Source: Paraburkholderia silvatlantica
GTDB taxonomy: Bacteria; Pseudomonadota; Gammaproteobacteria; Burkholderiales; Burkholderiaceae
Assembly (NCBI RefSeq): GCF_003096715.1
Contig: NZ_QEOL01000001.1
Span: 405,693 to 469,692 of the forward strand
Reading direction: 5' to 3'
Length of the DNA: 64,000 nucleotides
Within the stretch, counting starts at the first letter, position 1. Each line of letters starts with the position of its first letter. Shown here piece by piece: positions 27,071 to 36,765 of this stretch. A program made the translations under genes and the position numbers. Under the pieces are notes generated by a model. It made no database searches. It saw only the letters and a program-made list of their open reading frames with translations, and was not told where the DNA came from.

Positions 27071-27912
27071 CTGCTACCTGTGTTGAGTTGAGAAAACCTG
27101 CATACCCTACCTCACGCGGGCAAAACAGGCAAATCGCGTTGCATATGGAAACGCGCCGATCGCCCGCCCGGCACGTGCTTTGCGCCACGTGCGCATGACG
27201 GCGAAAGCCGAATCAATAGCACAACACGGGGTCAGTGTGTAGACAAAAGCGCGTTAAAAATTGGCAAAAATGCACAAAAACGACATTGCGGCGGGTTTAG
27301 GCGGGTTTATACAGGAACGATTCGTGCAGATGACCCCTGAGGCATAACGAAAATCGGCGATATTTCCGGTTATGACCAAGCCAGAAAAAAAGCCTCGCCG
27401 GGGCAGCCGCATGCCTCCTGCCCCCTTGGGGACGCCGTCCGCGTGGTTTCCGGCAAGCCAGCCGGGCAGCTCGATTGGGTCGATTGGGTCGCGACGCAGC
27501 TTCGGAGCCGTCTTCCAGAGTAAGGATGGCGGCCGGCCAAATCGCCTGCCTGCCTGTCTTTCAATTGCGCAACGTAAGGCGGCGTGTACGCCTTTGGCCT
27601 TTGGTACCGTCTGCGCAAAAAGGAAACCGCACGGTCGGGCAATGGATTGATCAGTGATGCTGATTACCTGCCGACCCGCCGCGTTCGATCGCGACAGCCA
27701 GGCTCACGTGAAAAACCATAGCGCTCGCGCGGGCGCATCGGCAAGATTGGCGCAGCGAAAGCGGCAGAGTGCCGGCAACTGGAAGCTGTCGCTAGCCCTG
27801 CCATCGGCTACGCGCAAGCAGCAAAACAGCCCCCCAGAATCAGGAAGATTAAAAGCGCCCCGCTCGGAGCAAGGGCGGCGCCAGGTTCGACCAGGCGATG
27901 GACAGACAGCGG
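27071..27912. other. Unassigned stretch between HU and the ParB-like fragment
   Basis: About 840 bp with no convincing gene. 27,071-27,240 should hold the HU promoter. Short frames beyond it have no recognisable domain and skewed composition. At 27,342-27,368 a segment on the reverse strand repeats two pieces of the hipBA promoter (TTATGCCTCAGGGG-like and ACCGGAAATATCG). The phrase TCGATTGGG is tandemly repeated at about 27,473-27,490. It looks like decayed accessory DNA. Confidence 0.4.
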
Positions 27913-28311
27913 TCAGGCAACCGGGGCAGAGGAATCACGGCAGAGGCGCATGACGCTGCGGATTCTCGACGCATATCGCACGGCATGGTCCTTCGGGCCG
28001 GGCCGAATCTCACACCAGAATTCCTGGTGGCGGGCACCGAGACGTCGCGCCGCCTCGTGGCGGTGAAAGTGACTGGCAAGCCAGAACTGGCAGCCGTCAA
28101 AGAAGACCTTCATTGCCGGCTGCGCCGCGCGCATTGAACCGCTGCGAACAGCGGCCATAGCGTCCTGCAGCGCTGCATCGTCGAACGATCCCTCACAGGC
28201 AAGCTCATCATCGACCGAGAGTTGCAGGAACTTGAGGTAATCCAGACCGAGCACGCCAGCGGGTAGTCTGGCGGATGTGCGGGCAGGCAAACGAGGATGG
28301 CCGGACATCAT
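27913..28311 (-). CDS. ParB-like nuclease-domain protein, short or degenerate
   Basis: A 132-residue frame containing the core of a ParB/sulfiredoxin-like domain: MKVFFDGCQFWLASHFHRHE, then AARRLGARHQEFWCEIRPG. In intact relatives this reads DG-x-x-WLADGFHR and is followed by an alpha-helical segment and a longer C-terminus. Here the glycine of the loop is changed to histidine and the protein stops soon after, so it may be a pseudogene. The start at 28311 is a guess among two adjacent ATG codons. No partner ParA or plasmid gene is nearby. Confidence 0.4.
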   Translation of the reverse strand: MMSGHPRLPARTSARLPAGVLGLDYLKFLQLSVDDELACEGSFDDAALQDAMAAVRSGSMRAAQPAMKVFFDGCQFWLASHFHRHEAARRLGARHQEFWCEIRPGPKDHAVRYASRIRSVMRLCRDSSAPVA

Positions 28312-28388
28312 GATGTCAGATTGTGCAGGATAACCGAACAGATAACCTGGTCGTGCCGTACTTCCCGACCTGAGCTGACCCGCCCGGT

Positions 28389-28643
28389 TCACTCATCAGC
28401 CATGAGATGGCGAATCACGAGTGCAGGGTCAGCGATATCCAGAATGAGCCTGCGCAGGATGCGCCTGCGCATGTGTTCTTCGTCCAGAGTCCAGGGCGCA
28501 CCCTTCTCGCTGAGGTAGCGCGCGAGGGCGTCCTGATTGTCCTCACCGGCGGGAAGGTCGAGGCGGACAGCCAGCAGGCCCGCCACGACGTCGTCGACCT
28601 CGACTTCCAGCGGTTTCGAATCAATGTTGAGCTTCAGTTTCAT
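28389..28643 (-). CDS. Small uncharacterised protein downstream of groESL
   Basis: An 84-residue acidic protein (MKLKLNIDSKPLEVEVDDVV at its start, LSEKGAPWTLDEEHMRRRIL near its end). No signal peptide, membrane helix or known domain is seen. ATG 28643 gives the clean amphipathic start. It follows groEL on the same strand but after two strong hairpins, so it may have separate or readthrough expression. Its position next to the chaperonin and Hsp20 genes suggests a role in the same stress group, but this is inference. Confidence 0.6.
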   Translation of the reverse strand: MKLKLNIDSKPLEVEVDDVVAGLLAVRLDLPAGEDNQDALARYLSEKGAPWTLDEEHMRRRILRRLILDIADPALVIRHLMADE

Positions 28644-28657
28644 GACCGCTCCAGCAC

Positions 28658-28697
28658 AAAAAGCGGCGCCGCATGACGGAGACAGCGTGCGGCGCCG
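28658..28697 (-). terminator. Rho-independent terminator after groEL
   Basis: CGGCGCCGCA and TGCGGCGCCG form a perfect 10-bp stem with a 14-bp loop, followed on the minus strand by CTTTTTG. It lies 56 bp after the groEL stop. Confidence 0.8.
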
Positions 28698-28704
28698 AAC
28701 GGGT

Positions 28705-28733
28705 TGCGCCGGCCGCGGCTGTTGGCCGGCGCA
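28705..28733 (-). terminator. Second hairpin after groEL
   Basis: TGCGCCGGCC and GGCCGGCGCA make a perfect 10-bp stem immediately after the groEL stop, before the T-tailed terminator. It could add to termination or protect the groESL mRNA 3' end. Confidence 0.55.
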
Positions 28734-28752
28734 TGCAGGCAACGCTGCCGGA

Positions 28753-30402
<1,650 letters not shown>

Positions 30403-30451
30403 TCAACGCGTCGCGAACGACCGGCCAGATGTCCGCGACCGTAACGGGAAT

Positions 30452-30769
30452 TCAGGCGGCCTTGCGGGCGTTGCCCGCGTCGACCTCGAGGACGCCCATG
30501 ACGTCTTCCTCGCGCATGACGAGCAGTTCCTCGCCATCGACCTTGACGGTCTGGCCGGCGTACTTTCCGAAGAGCACCTGGTCACCGACTTTCAGCTGGA
30601 GCGCACGCAGCGTTCCATCCTGCAGCAGCCGGCCACTGCCGATTGCGACGACTTCGCCTTGTTCGGGTTTTTCTGCCGCTGAGTCGGGAATCACGATGCC
30701 CGAGGCCGTCGTCCGCTGCGTCTCGATTCGCTTGACGATAACCCGGTCGTAGAGGGGACGAATCTGCAT
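30452..30769 (-). CDS. groES: Co-chaperonin GroES
   Basis: A 105-residue Gro[20 protein letters not shown], the mobile loop [16 protein letters not shown] and [20 protein letters not shown] are typical. The start is ATG 30769: the AGGAG site sits 7 bp before it, whereas the in-frame ATG at 30775 would be too close. Usual GroES proteins have about 96 residues; this one carries a few extra C-terminal residues (DAGNARKAA). It is the first gene of a groESL operon. Confidence 0.96.
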   Translation of the reverse strand: MQIRPLYDRVIVKRIETQRTTASGIVIPDSAAEKPEQGEVVAIGSGRLLQDGTLRALQLKVGDQVLFGKYAGQTVKVDGEELLVMREEDVMGVLEVDAGNARKAA

Positions 30770-30880
30770 TTCCATCTCCTGAGCGATTAAAGGATCACCA
30801 ATAAGGGAATCCGGCTGCGGGTACTGGGGCGCGTGACGACACCACAGCGCAGCCGAGCCAACGTCTGGCGGAAAGCGAAA

Positions 30881-30908
30881 TAGAGGTGCCCGTCGCGCCC
30901 TTCAAGGG
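30881..30908 (-). promoter_or_regulatory. Possible heat-shock (sigma-32) promoter of groESL
   Basis: On the minus strand CCCTTGAA (from 30908) is followed after about 12 bp by CACCTCTA, resembling the sigma-32 elements CTTGAA and CCCCAT but with a short spacer and weak -10. It is 110-140 bp upstream of groES. No CIRCE element was seen. The call is tentative. Confidence 0.25.
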
Positions 30909-31240
30909 GGCTGAAAGCGGCTCTTTGTAACAAATTGTTTCAGCGCGACGGCAGGATGTGATGGACTGCGCCGAGGCGATAAACCGTGCGACCGCGTCCA
31001 TCCTGGCGGCGGGGCTCAGGCATCACGGGACATGGAGGCTGGCGTCCGCCATCGGCATCAAGGGTGTCGTCGGGTTCGTCGAGCATGCGCCACAAGCCGC
31101 CCTTGACGGGCCGAAACAGTCAACGCACGTAGCCCCTGCGCGCGGCGAGATGCATCAGCTCGCTGCGATCGGAAGCGCGCCTGCAACAGGATCGGCGCCA
31201 GCGCTGCCGAGGCGCTCGCCTGCCGTCAGGCGTTTGGCGA

Positions 31241-31363
31241 CTACGGAGAGGACAGGCGCCTGGCCAGTCGCTTCTCGATGACGAGTTGCGCCGTGACGGT
31301 GACGGCAAAGAGCGGCAGGCGCACGGTGTCGATGTGCTCCTGAAGCCTGTCGAAAAGGTCCAT
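31241..31363 (-). CDS. Possible 40-residue peptide upstream of groESL
   Basis: ATG 31363, preceded by a good GGGAGG site, opens a 40-codon frame beginning MDLFDRLQEHIDTVRLPL and ending LVIEKRLARRLSSP. It predicts an amphipathic helix with a short hydrophobic middle (LPLFAVTVTAQLVI), so it could associate with the membrane. It is short and unproven. The ribosome binding site is the main evidence. It is divergent from the first Hsp20 gene. Confidence 0.35.
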   Translation of the reverse strand: MDLFDRLQEHIDTVRLPLFAVTVTAQLVIEKRLARRLSSP

Positions 31364-31560
31364 GAAACCTCCCGGTTGACATGTTGCAGGGCCTCTTGAA
31401 ATTTCCGTTCTTTACGCTATTTTATTCATCGCTCAGGCAGTCGCGATTAAGCGCTGCGTGTTTCGATTTGTTTGTCAGAGGGGTCTCCCACCGGCAGGCG
31501 AACTGGAGCGCGTGGTCCGGTTCGTTCTTCGTGAGAGGCCCCGGTTTCAAGGAGCCAGTC

Positions 31561-32001
31561 ATGAGCGATCTTTTCTTCAGCACCGATCTGCTGGGCGAAT
31601 TCGACCGCCTGCAACGGCAGATGGCCAGCGTCTTCGCGGGCTTTCCCGCGAGCCTGCGCGCCACGCGCAGCGAAACCTTTCCTCCCGTCAACATCGGCAG
31701 CACCGACGACAGCGTCGAGATCGTCGCGTTCGCGCCAGGACTTGATCCGGCCGCAATCGACGTCTCGATCGACAAGGGGTTGCTGACGATCAGCGGCGAG
31801 CGCAAGCCGCCCGGACATGAAGCGGACGACGAGACCCGCGTATACGCCAGGGAACGCTTCATGGGTGCATTCCGGCGCGTGATCGAACTGCCGCCGCACG
31901 CGGATCCCGACAAGGTCAGTGCGCGCTACGCGAACGGCTGTCTGACGGTGAGCGTCGGACGTTCCGAGGCGTCGAAGCCGCGCGCCATCGCCGTCCAGTG
32001 A
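31561..32001 (+). CDS. Hsp20/alpha-crystallin small heat-shock protein, first of a pair
   Basis: A 146-residue small heat-shock protein starting MSDLFFSTDLLGEFDRLQRQ after an AAGGAG site. The alpha-crystallin domain runs from about residue 40 (FPPVNIGSTDDSVEIVAFAP) to the ANGCLTVSV strand near 133, with the usual LLTISGERK. It acts as an ATP-independent holdase against aggregation. It is followed 41 bp later by a second Hsp20 gene, an arrangement also known in class A/B sHsp pairs, and groESL lies on the opposite strand. A CTTGAAA at about 31,394 may be part of a heat-shock promoter. Confidence 0.93.
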   Translation: MSDLFFSTDLLGEFDRLQRQMASVFAGFPASLRATRSETFPPVNIGSTDDSVEIVAFAPGLDPAAIDVSIDKGLLTISGERKPPGHEADDETRVYARERFMGAFRRVIELPPHADPDKVSARYANGCLTVSVGRSEASKPRAIAVQ

Positions 32002-32042
32002 GCCCAGGCGCAAATGAAATGCGAGACAGCACGGAGGACATC

Positions 32043-32456
32043 ATGAACGACAGCACTGAACTGGCGACCCGTAAGTCGCACACCGACGTTGCTTCGCGCG
32101 AGGGTGCGCAACCTGCGAAGCAGCTCACCCGGATCGCGCCTGCGGTGGACATCATCGAGGACAGCCACGGCATCACGCTCTACGCGGATCTGCCGGGCGT
32201 GCCGCGCGAAAAGCTCGATGTGCGCGTGCAGGACGGCAGCCTGAACATCGAGGCGGAAGCCGTGATCCCGACCCCATCCGGGTTGCGCCTGCAGCATGGC
32301 GAGGTGCGTCACCCGCACTTCTGGCGCGCCTTCACGCTCAGCCCCGATTTCGACGTCTCGCGCATCGATGCACAACTGCGCGATGGGGTGCTCAAGCTCA
32401 CCATTCCTCGTCGCGACGAGGCAAAGCCGCGACGCATTGAGGTGAGCGTTGGTTAG
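32043..32456 (+). CDS. Hsp20/alpha-crystallin small heat-shock protein, second of a pair
   Basis: A 137-residue Hsp20 beginning MNDSTELATRKSHTDVASRE, preceded by a GGAGG site. The alpha-crystallin domain spans about residues 38-135 (DIIEDSHGITLYADLPGVPR; VRVQDGSLNIEAEA; DGVLKLTIPRRDEAKPR). The N-terminal arm is polar and differs from its partner upstream, so the pair may form hetero-oligomers. The genes are 41 bp apart and surely cotranscribed. Confidence 0.93.
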   Translation: MNDSTELATRKSHTDVASREGAQPAKQLTRIAPAVDIIEDSHGITLYADLPGVPREKLDVRVQDGSLNIEAEAVIPTPSGLRLQHGEVRHPHFWRAFTLSPDFDVSRIDAQLRDGVLKLTIPRRDEAKPRRIEVSVG

Positions 32457-32536
32457 ACGTATGCACGCAGGCAAGTCCGGTCATGCGGAGTGGCCCGCAC
32501 GGCCCGCTCCGCGTGACCCGACTGGCGGAGGAATGT

Positions 32537-32818
32537 ATGGACAACCTACGCAGCCAAAGCTGGAAGGGCTTCACGATCGAGACCGGCGCGTTTCCGGTTC
32601 GGCACTGCGCGCTGCCTCATGCCGGCCGGGACGCGTACGTGGCCGTCGTGCGCATCCGGCGCGCACAGCAGACGGTCGCGGACTGGCACCTGCCACGCTA
32701 CGCCCAGCACTGGGCAAGCCCGGACGAGGCGCACCGGGAGGCGGTCGAGTATGCGATACGCGCCATCAACGCGGGCTGTCTGACCGACACGGGTTCGCCG
32801 GCGCGATTCCTCGCTTGA
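32537..32818 (+). CDS. Small uncharacterised protein of the stress island
   Basis: A 93-residue protein starting MDNLRSQSWKGFTIETGAFP after a GGAGGA site. It has a beta-rich N-terminal half (AYVAVVRIRR) and an alpha-helical C-terminal half with DEAHREAVEYAIRAINAG. I know no function. Similar small proteins with a WKGF-type start seem common in Burkholderia stress regions. It follows the Hsp20 pair by 80 bp on the same strand. Confidence 0.6.
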   Translation: MDNLRSQSWKGFTIETGAFPVRHCALPHAGRDAYVAVVRIRRAQQTVADWHLPRYAQHWASPDEAHREAVEYAIRAINAGCLTDTGSPARFLA

Positions 32819-32923
32819 CAGCGCCACGCTGCATGGTACCGAGACCCTTGTCTGGCTTGCTTTACGTGTCGTTTTTCTGCAGGGAGCCCCTGCTTTCGGG
32901 ACCCTGCCATACGGGAGAAGAAA

Positions 32924-33232
32924 ATGCTCAGTCCACACGAATTTGCGACCCTGATGCTGGTTCGTCAGGCGCCGGACCAGCTCGACATGAACCGCGCCGA
33001 ACTCGACGCGCTGCTCGAGCGCCAACTGGTCATGCTGGAACATTGCGGCAAGGGCGCGCGCCGCGCGTACCTGACCGGGAAGGGCAGAACGTTCCTCGAC
33101 GCGCTCCACCCGGGCGACGCACCACATCGAAGCCGGAAGACCGCCGGCAACGGCGGTGGGACAGGGCCGGAAACGCCCTCTATGCCGGGTGGCCGCACGA
33201 CGGATATTGTGGAGCCGGGACGCGCTGGCTGA
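32924..33232 (+). CDS. Small uncharacterised protein, winged-helix-like N-terminus
   Basis: A 102-residue protein (MLSPHEFATLMLVRQAPDQL at its start) with a GGGAGAAG ribosome binding site. Residues 1-62 form three helices ending LTGKGRTFLDAL, which resembles a truncated winged-helix repeat (helix-helix-wing with LxxxGxxFL). The C-terminal 40 residues are Gly/Pro-rich and disordered. It may act as a small DNA-binding or adaptor protein, but this is inference. It is in the same orientation as the preceding stress genes. Confidence 0.55.
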   Translation: MLSPHEFATLMLVRQAPDQLDMNRAELDALLERQLVMLEHCGKGARRAYLTGKGRTFLDALHPGDAPHRSRKTAGNGGGTGPETPSMPGGRTTDIVEPGRAG

Positions 33233-33469
33233 ATGGCTGCGTATTCGCAACGCCTGGTCTCTCGTCCTCGCCGTGAGGCGCGGGTGCGAGGCTGCCAGGG
33301 GCCTCCCGGGCTGCCTCGGGGGCCACACGAGTCGCCGTGGTAACGCCCGGTCGCACCGACGGTGGCCCAAGGGCGCGATGCGATGTGGAATGCCATGTGC
33401 TGCACGAACGGATAGCGAAACTTCGTCGCCGCAGGCGGTCTGCGTGCGGCGCCCTGTTGGAGGTGTCAG

Positions 33470-33712
33470 ATGAACACGGACTCAGTCATCGAGTATCACG
33501 GCTGCGAGCTCCGGCCGGTGGTCACCGCCACCGGGAGCGGCCGTTACACAGCCGCGGCTATTGTCACCGACCGGGCGGGCGAAATACGCACGCTCGGTGT
33601 CGATGGAGATTTCGCCAACGCCGAGGAGGCGCGCGATGAAGCGCTGGAGCTTGCCGTTGCATGGATCCAGCAACGCTCAGTCGTTTCGGACCGGTATGTT
33701 CGACGGACCTAG
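33470..33712 (+). CDS. Small uncharacterised protein
   Basis: An 80-residue protein beginning MNTDSVIEYHGCELRPVVTA after a strong GGAGGT site. It has a compact beta-beta-beta-alpha pattern: YHGCELRPVVTA, RYTAAAIVTDRAGEIRTL, and a final helix ARDEALELAVAWIQQR. No assigned family is known to me; the pattern is like small DUF proteins found in multiples in Burkholderia stress islands. It is the last plus-strand gene before the phbB gene on the other strand. Confidence 0.6.
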   Translation: MNTDSVIEYHGCELRPVVTATGSGRYTAAAIVTDRAGEIRTLGVDGDFANAEEARDEALELAVAWIQQRSVVSDRYVRRT

Positions 33713-33809
33713 ACAGCGTGGTCTTGTCGCCGCCCGACGTTCCGACGATGGGCACCATTTCGCCAAAGCGCGCCTGCATCGACATGCTTTGCAGCGCATG
33801 CCGCGCGCC

Positions 33810-34556
33810 CTATTCCATGTGCATGCCGCCGTTGACAGCAAAATTGGCCCCTGTCACGAACGCGCCATCGTCCGAGCACAGGTACGCAACCAGCGACGCC
33901 ACTTCCTCCGGCCGGCCGAGGCGCCCCACGGGAATCTGCGGCAGGATGCGCGTATCCATGATGTCCTGCGGCACGGCTTCCACCATCGCAGTGGCAAGGT
34001 AGCCCGGCGACACCGTATTCACGGTTACGCCGCGTTTCGCAACTTCGAGCGCGAGCGACATCGTAAAACCATGAATGCCGGCCTTTGCCGCCGCGTAGTT
34101 CGTCTGCCCAAAAGCCCCACGCGAACCGTTCACGGAACCAATGTTCACAATGCGGCCGAACCGCCGTTCGCACATACCCGGCACGAATGGCTTCGTGAGA
34201 TTGAACATGCTGTCGAGATTCGTGTGTATCACCGCATCCCACTCGGGCTTCGAGAGCTTCATGAAACTGGCATCGCGCGTGATACCGGCGTTGTTGACGA
34301 GCACATCGACGCCGCCGAACTCCGCGATTACCCTTCGTGCACACTCCTCGCACGAGTCGTAGCTGGCCACGTCGAGCCCGAACGCATGGAACGTCCTCCC
34401 CGCCTCGCGTTCGCCGTGCAGCCATGTCGCCACGTGATCGTTGCGCTCCGAATGGGAAACCAGCACGGTCATGCCGGCGTCGTACAGCCTCCGGCTGATG
34501 GCGGCGCCAAGGCCTCCCATTGCGCCGCTCACAAAGGCAATCCGCTCCTTGCGCAT
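33810..34556 (-). CDS. phbB: Acetoacetyl-CoA reductase
   Basis: A 248-residue SDR enzyme that reduces acetoacetyl-CoA to (R)-3-hydroxybutyryl-CoA with NADPH for PHB synthesis. The start MRKERIAFVSGAMGGLGAAI, DVLVNNAGITRDASFMK, the catalytic NIGSVNGSRGAFGQTNYAAAK block read in two parts (Ser and YxxxK) and the ending GANFAVNGGMHM are typical of PhaB/PhbB. ATG 34556 follows a GAGGAG site. An Fnr-type box sits about 94 bp upstream, suggesting low-oxygen induction. Confidence 0.93.
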   Translation of the reverse strand: MRKERIAFVSGAMGGLGAAISRRLYDAGMTVLVSHSERNDHVATWLHGEREAGRTFHAFGLDVASYDSCEECARRVIAEFGGVDVLVNNAGITRDASFMKLSKPEWDAVIHTNLDSMFNLTKPFVPGMCERRFGRIVNIGSVNGSRGAFGQTNYAAAKAGIHGFTMSLALEVAKRGVTVNTVSPGYLATAMVEAVPQDIMDTRILPQIPVGRLGRPEEVASLVAYLCSDDGAFVTGANFAVNGGMHME

Positions 34557-34643
34557 CCTGTTTCTCCTCGCAGATAGGCGATCGGCCGCGGATCGGCGCG
34601 ATCGAACTGTCGCATCACTATAAAAACGCGCATTCGTCCGCGA

Positions 34644-34657
34644 TTGACATGCATCAA
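34644..34657. promoter_or_regulatory. Fnr-type box upstream of phbB
   Basis: TTGAC-ATGC-ATCAA has one mismatch to the Fnr/Anr consensus TTGAT-N4-ATCAA. Its centre is 94 bp upstream of the phbB ATG. Confidence 0.7.
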
Positions 34658-34698
34658 TCGGAACTCTTCTGCCGGAAACCATCGCGAGGCGCGAAGGG

Positions 34699-34712
34699 TT
34701 GACTCAAATCAA
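34699..34712. promoter_or_regulatory. Fnr-type box upstream of the nitroreductase
   Basis: TTGAC-TCAA-ATCAA, one mismatch to consensus, centred 158 bp before the nitroreductase start and only 55 bp from the phbB box. The intergenic region therefore holds one box for each divergent gene. Confidence 0.7.
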
Positions 34713-34863
34713 TGGTGCCCCCTTGCCGGGACCTAGACTCATCGCACGCCCCCCTTGTTCGCGGTTTTCTCAATCGTGGAGCGCCGATCAGGGAGTACTG
34801 CGGCATTCTTGTTCATCTGGATCCACCCGGCGCACCGTGCCTTCGAAGAGGCGGGAAACCACC

Positions 34864-35889
34864 ATGCCCGACAAGCCCAACGACGCTGCCGCCAGCGCCA
34901 CCCCGCTCGACAAGCTCGACGACTACGCGTTGCGTTACGCCGTGCGCCACGCCACGCTTGCCCCGTCGAGCCACAACAGTCAGCCGTGGCGTTTCGTGCC
35001 CGCCCACGACCGGATCCTGTTGTGCGCCGACCGCCTGCGGGCGCTGCCGGTCGTCGATCCTTTCGATCGGGAGTTGATCATCAGTTGCGGCGCGGCGCTC
35101 TTCAACCTGCGCGTGGCGCTCGCGAGTCTCGGCATCGGCTATGCCATTACGCTCTTTCCAACGAGCCTCGATCCCGACGTGCTCGCCGATGTGCGCCTGC
35201 TTCGCGAGCGGCCTGTGGGCGCGGACCTGGTTCCGCTGCTCAATGCCATTTCGCTGCGGGTCACCACGCGCCGCCCGTTTTCTCCCGCGCCGGTCTCGGC
35301 AGCCGTCGAACACGAACTGATCGAAGCGGCCCGCACCGAGGGGGTTGACGTTGCATGCGCAACCGAAGCCGCGAAGCGCGAGGCGATCGCCGACCTCATC
35401 GCGCAAGCCGACCGGCGGCAGTTCGCCGATCCCAGGTTCCGCCGCGAACTCGCCAAATGGATCCATCCGCGCCGCACCGGCGACGGCATGCCGGCCTATG
35501 CGGCCGGACTTGCCCCCCTGCTCGACTTCGCAGCACCGCTCGTCGCCTCCGCGATCCGCACCTTCGACATGGGTGGCGGCGTGGCGGCGACACATCGGGA
35601 ACTCGCGGCAGGCTCGCCCCTGCTGCTGTGCATCGCGACGAGCGTCGACGATGCGCAGGCCTGGCTTGCCGCGGGCGAGGCGCTCGAGCGGGTGCTGCTC
35701 GTGCTGACAGTGCACGGACTTTGCGCCTCCTATCTGAACCAGCCTATCGAAGTGGCCGAACTGCGCTCGCAGCTAGGCACGCTGCTCGGCATGCCGGAAT
35801 CCGCTTGTCCGCAGCTTCTGCTGCGCATCGGACACGGCACGCCGGACGCGCCGTCACCGCGCCGCCCGCTGAGCGAAGTCGTGGCGTAA
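34864..35889 (+). CDS. Acg-like nitroreductase-family protein
   Basis: A 341-residue flavoprotein-fold protein beginning MPDKPNDAAASATPLDKLDD. Features include RHATLAPSSHNSQPWRF near residue 30, LIISCGAALFNLRVAL, and the late LVLTVHGLCASYLNQPIEV. It resembles the Acg subset of the nitroreductase superfamily, known from the M. tuberculosis dormancy regulon, whose members bind FMN but whose reaction is unclear. ATG 34864 is chosen by homology. The Fnr-type box upstream fits low-oxygen expression. Confidence 0.85.
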   Translation: MPDKPNDAAASATPLDKLDDYALRYAVRHATLAPSSHNSQPWRFVPAHDRILLCADRLRALPVVDPFDRELIISCGAALFNLRVALASLGIGYAITLFPTSLDPDVLADVRLLRERPVGADLVPLLNAISLRVTTRRPFSPAPVSAAVEHELIEAARTEGVDVACATEAAKREAIADLIAQADRRQFADPRFRRELAKWIHPRRTGDGMPAYAAGLAPLLDFAAPLVASAIRTFDMGGGVAATHRELAAGSPLLLCIATSVDDAQAWLAAGEALERVLLVLTVHGLCASYLNQPIEVAELRSQLGTLLGMPESACPQLLLRIGHGTPDAPSPRRPLSEVVA

Positions 35890-36087
35890 GTCCTCGTCCC
35901 GGGCAAATCGTCTGGATTCTCGAGCCCGCAACAGATCCGGACGCGGCAAGGAATTTGCCCGGCCATGCGGCATCGGTGTGACGTGCGGCGTGACGTGGCT
36001 GGCGCGAGCCCGGCGAATTCGCTACGGCCGCCCTGGACATTCAGCCAAAGCACACGTGCGCTGGACGTTAGCCAACACCCGCACGCG

Positions 36088-36561
36088 CTATCTGACGTTC
36101 CCCATTTCGCGCACGAATTCGAGCTGCGCCTGCAGGATCTGTTCGGCGCAGCGCGCATAGAGCCACCCGGGCCCGTTGTCGGTGCTGTACATGCCGCGGC
36201 ACAAGCCCTTGAGCCGTATCGTCGTCGTTCCGTCCGCCGCCATCTGCCGTACCGCCCAGAAGTAAGCGATGCCGAATTCATGCGGCATGCGTGTCTCGAT
36301 CGTTGCGTCTGTCGCACGTTCGACAGGCGTGGGCGAGTGCCGTTGGACGAAGGCCCTGGCGCGTGCCCAGGCCTGCGCACAGTCGTCGGGCGGTGCGCAT
36401 TGGATCGCACTTTGCTCTCGTCGCGCTTGCAACTCGGTCTCGGACCGATGAAAGGCGGCGTTGGCGTCGCGGCCGGTGTCCCGGTACGTAGTACAAGCCA
36501 AAAGCGATGCAATCAACAGCATCGGACCAAGCGCCCAGCCGAAGGACAATCTGCGCGACAT
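36088..36561 (-). CDS. Putative lipoprotein
   Basis: A 157-residue exported protein. A type II signal peptide (MSRRLSFGWALGPMLLIASLLAC) puts the lipidated cysteine at residue 23. The mature part is helical and acidic-basic mixed, with two further cysteines (AIQCAPPDDCAQAW), then TRMPHEFGIAYFWAVRQMA and GMYSTDNGPGWLYARCAEQI. I know no function. It is divergent from the beta-CASP hydrolase gene, with Fnr-type boxes between them. Confidence 0.7.
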   Translation of the reverse strand: MSRRLSFGWALGPMLLIASLLACTTYRDTGRDANAAFHRSETELQARREQSAIQCAPPDDCAQAWARARAFVQRHSPTPVERATDATIETRMPHEFGIAYFWAVRQMAADGTTTIRLKGLCRGMYSTDNGPGWLYARCAEQILQAQLEFVREMGNVR

Positions 36562-36637
36562 TTTTTCGCCCTCGCCCGAAGATCGGCTCGCGACCGCGTG
36601 CCACCGACTCAGGGTAAGGGCCCCCTCCTCGTTTCGA

Positions 36638-36651
36638 TTGATCTACCTCAA
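36638..36651. promoter_or_regulatory. Fnr-type box between the lipoprotein and the beta-CASP gene
   Basis: TTGAT-CTAC-CTCAA has one mismatch. A very similar site (TTGAT-CTGC-CTCAA) precedes the Hsp20 gene at 45999. It is 84 bp from the lipoprotein start and 121 bp from the hydrolase start. Confidence 0.6.
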
Positions 36652-36683
36652 ATCGAGACGAGGCCGCGTCAATGCCGCTTCGT

Positions 36684-36697
36684 CTGACTCACGTCAA
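36684..36697. promoter_or_regulatory. Weaker Fnr-type box upstream of the beta-CASP gene
   Basis: CTGAC-TCAC-GTCAA, centred about 75 bp before the hydrolase start, keeps TGA and TCA cores but differs at three positions from the consensus. Confidence 0.4.
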
Positions 36698-36765
36698 ATG
36701 CGGCGCGCAGGCGTGCGCTCCAATCGATGTCGGGCGCGCAGCGTCGCGCGTGAAGGGAGGCGAGC

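Noticed and set aside
27372..27650. Plus-strand frame with ATG in a gene-poor stretch
   Set aside because: No ribosome binding site, low-complexity product, and no recognised family.
30958..31281. Plus-strand frame between groES and hsp20
   Set aside because: Overlaps the better-supported short minus-strand frame and shows no domain.
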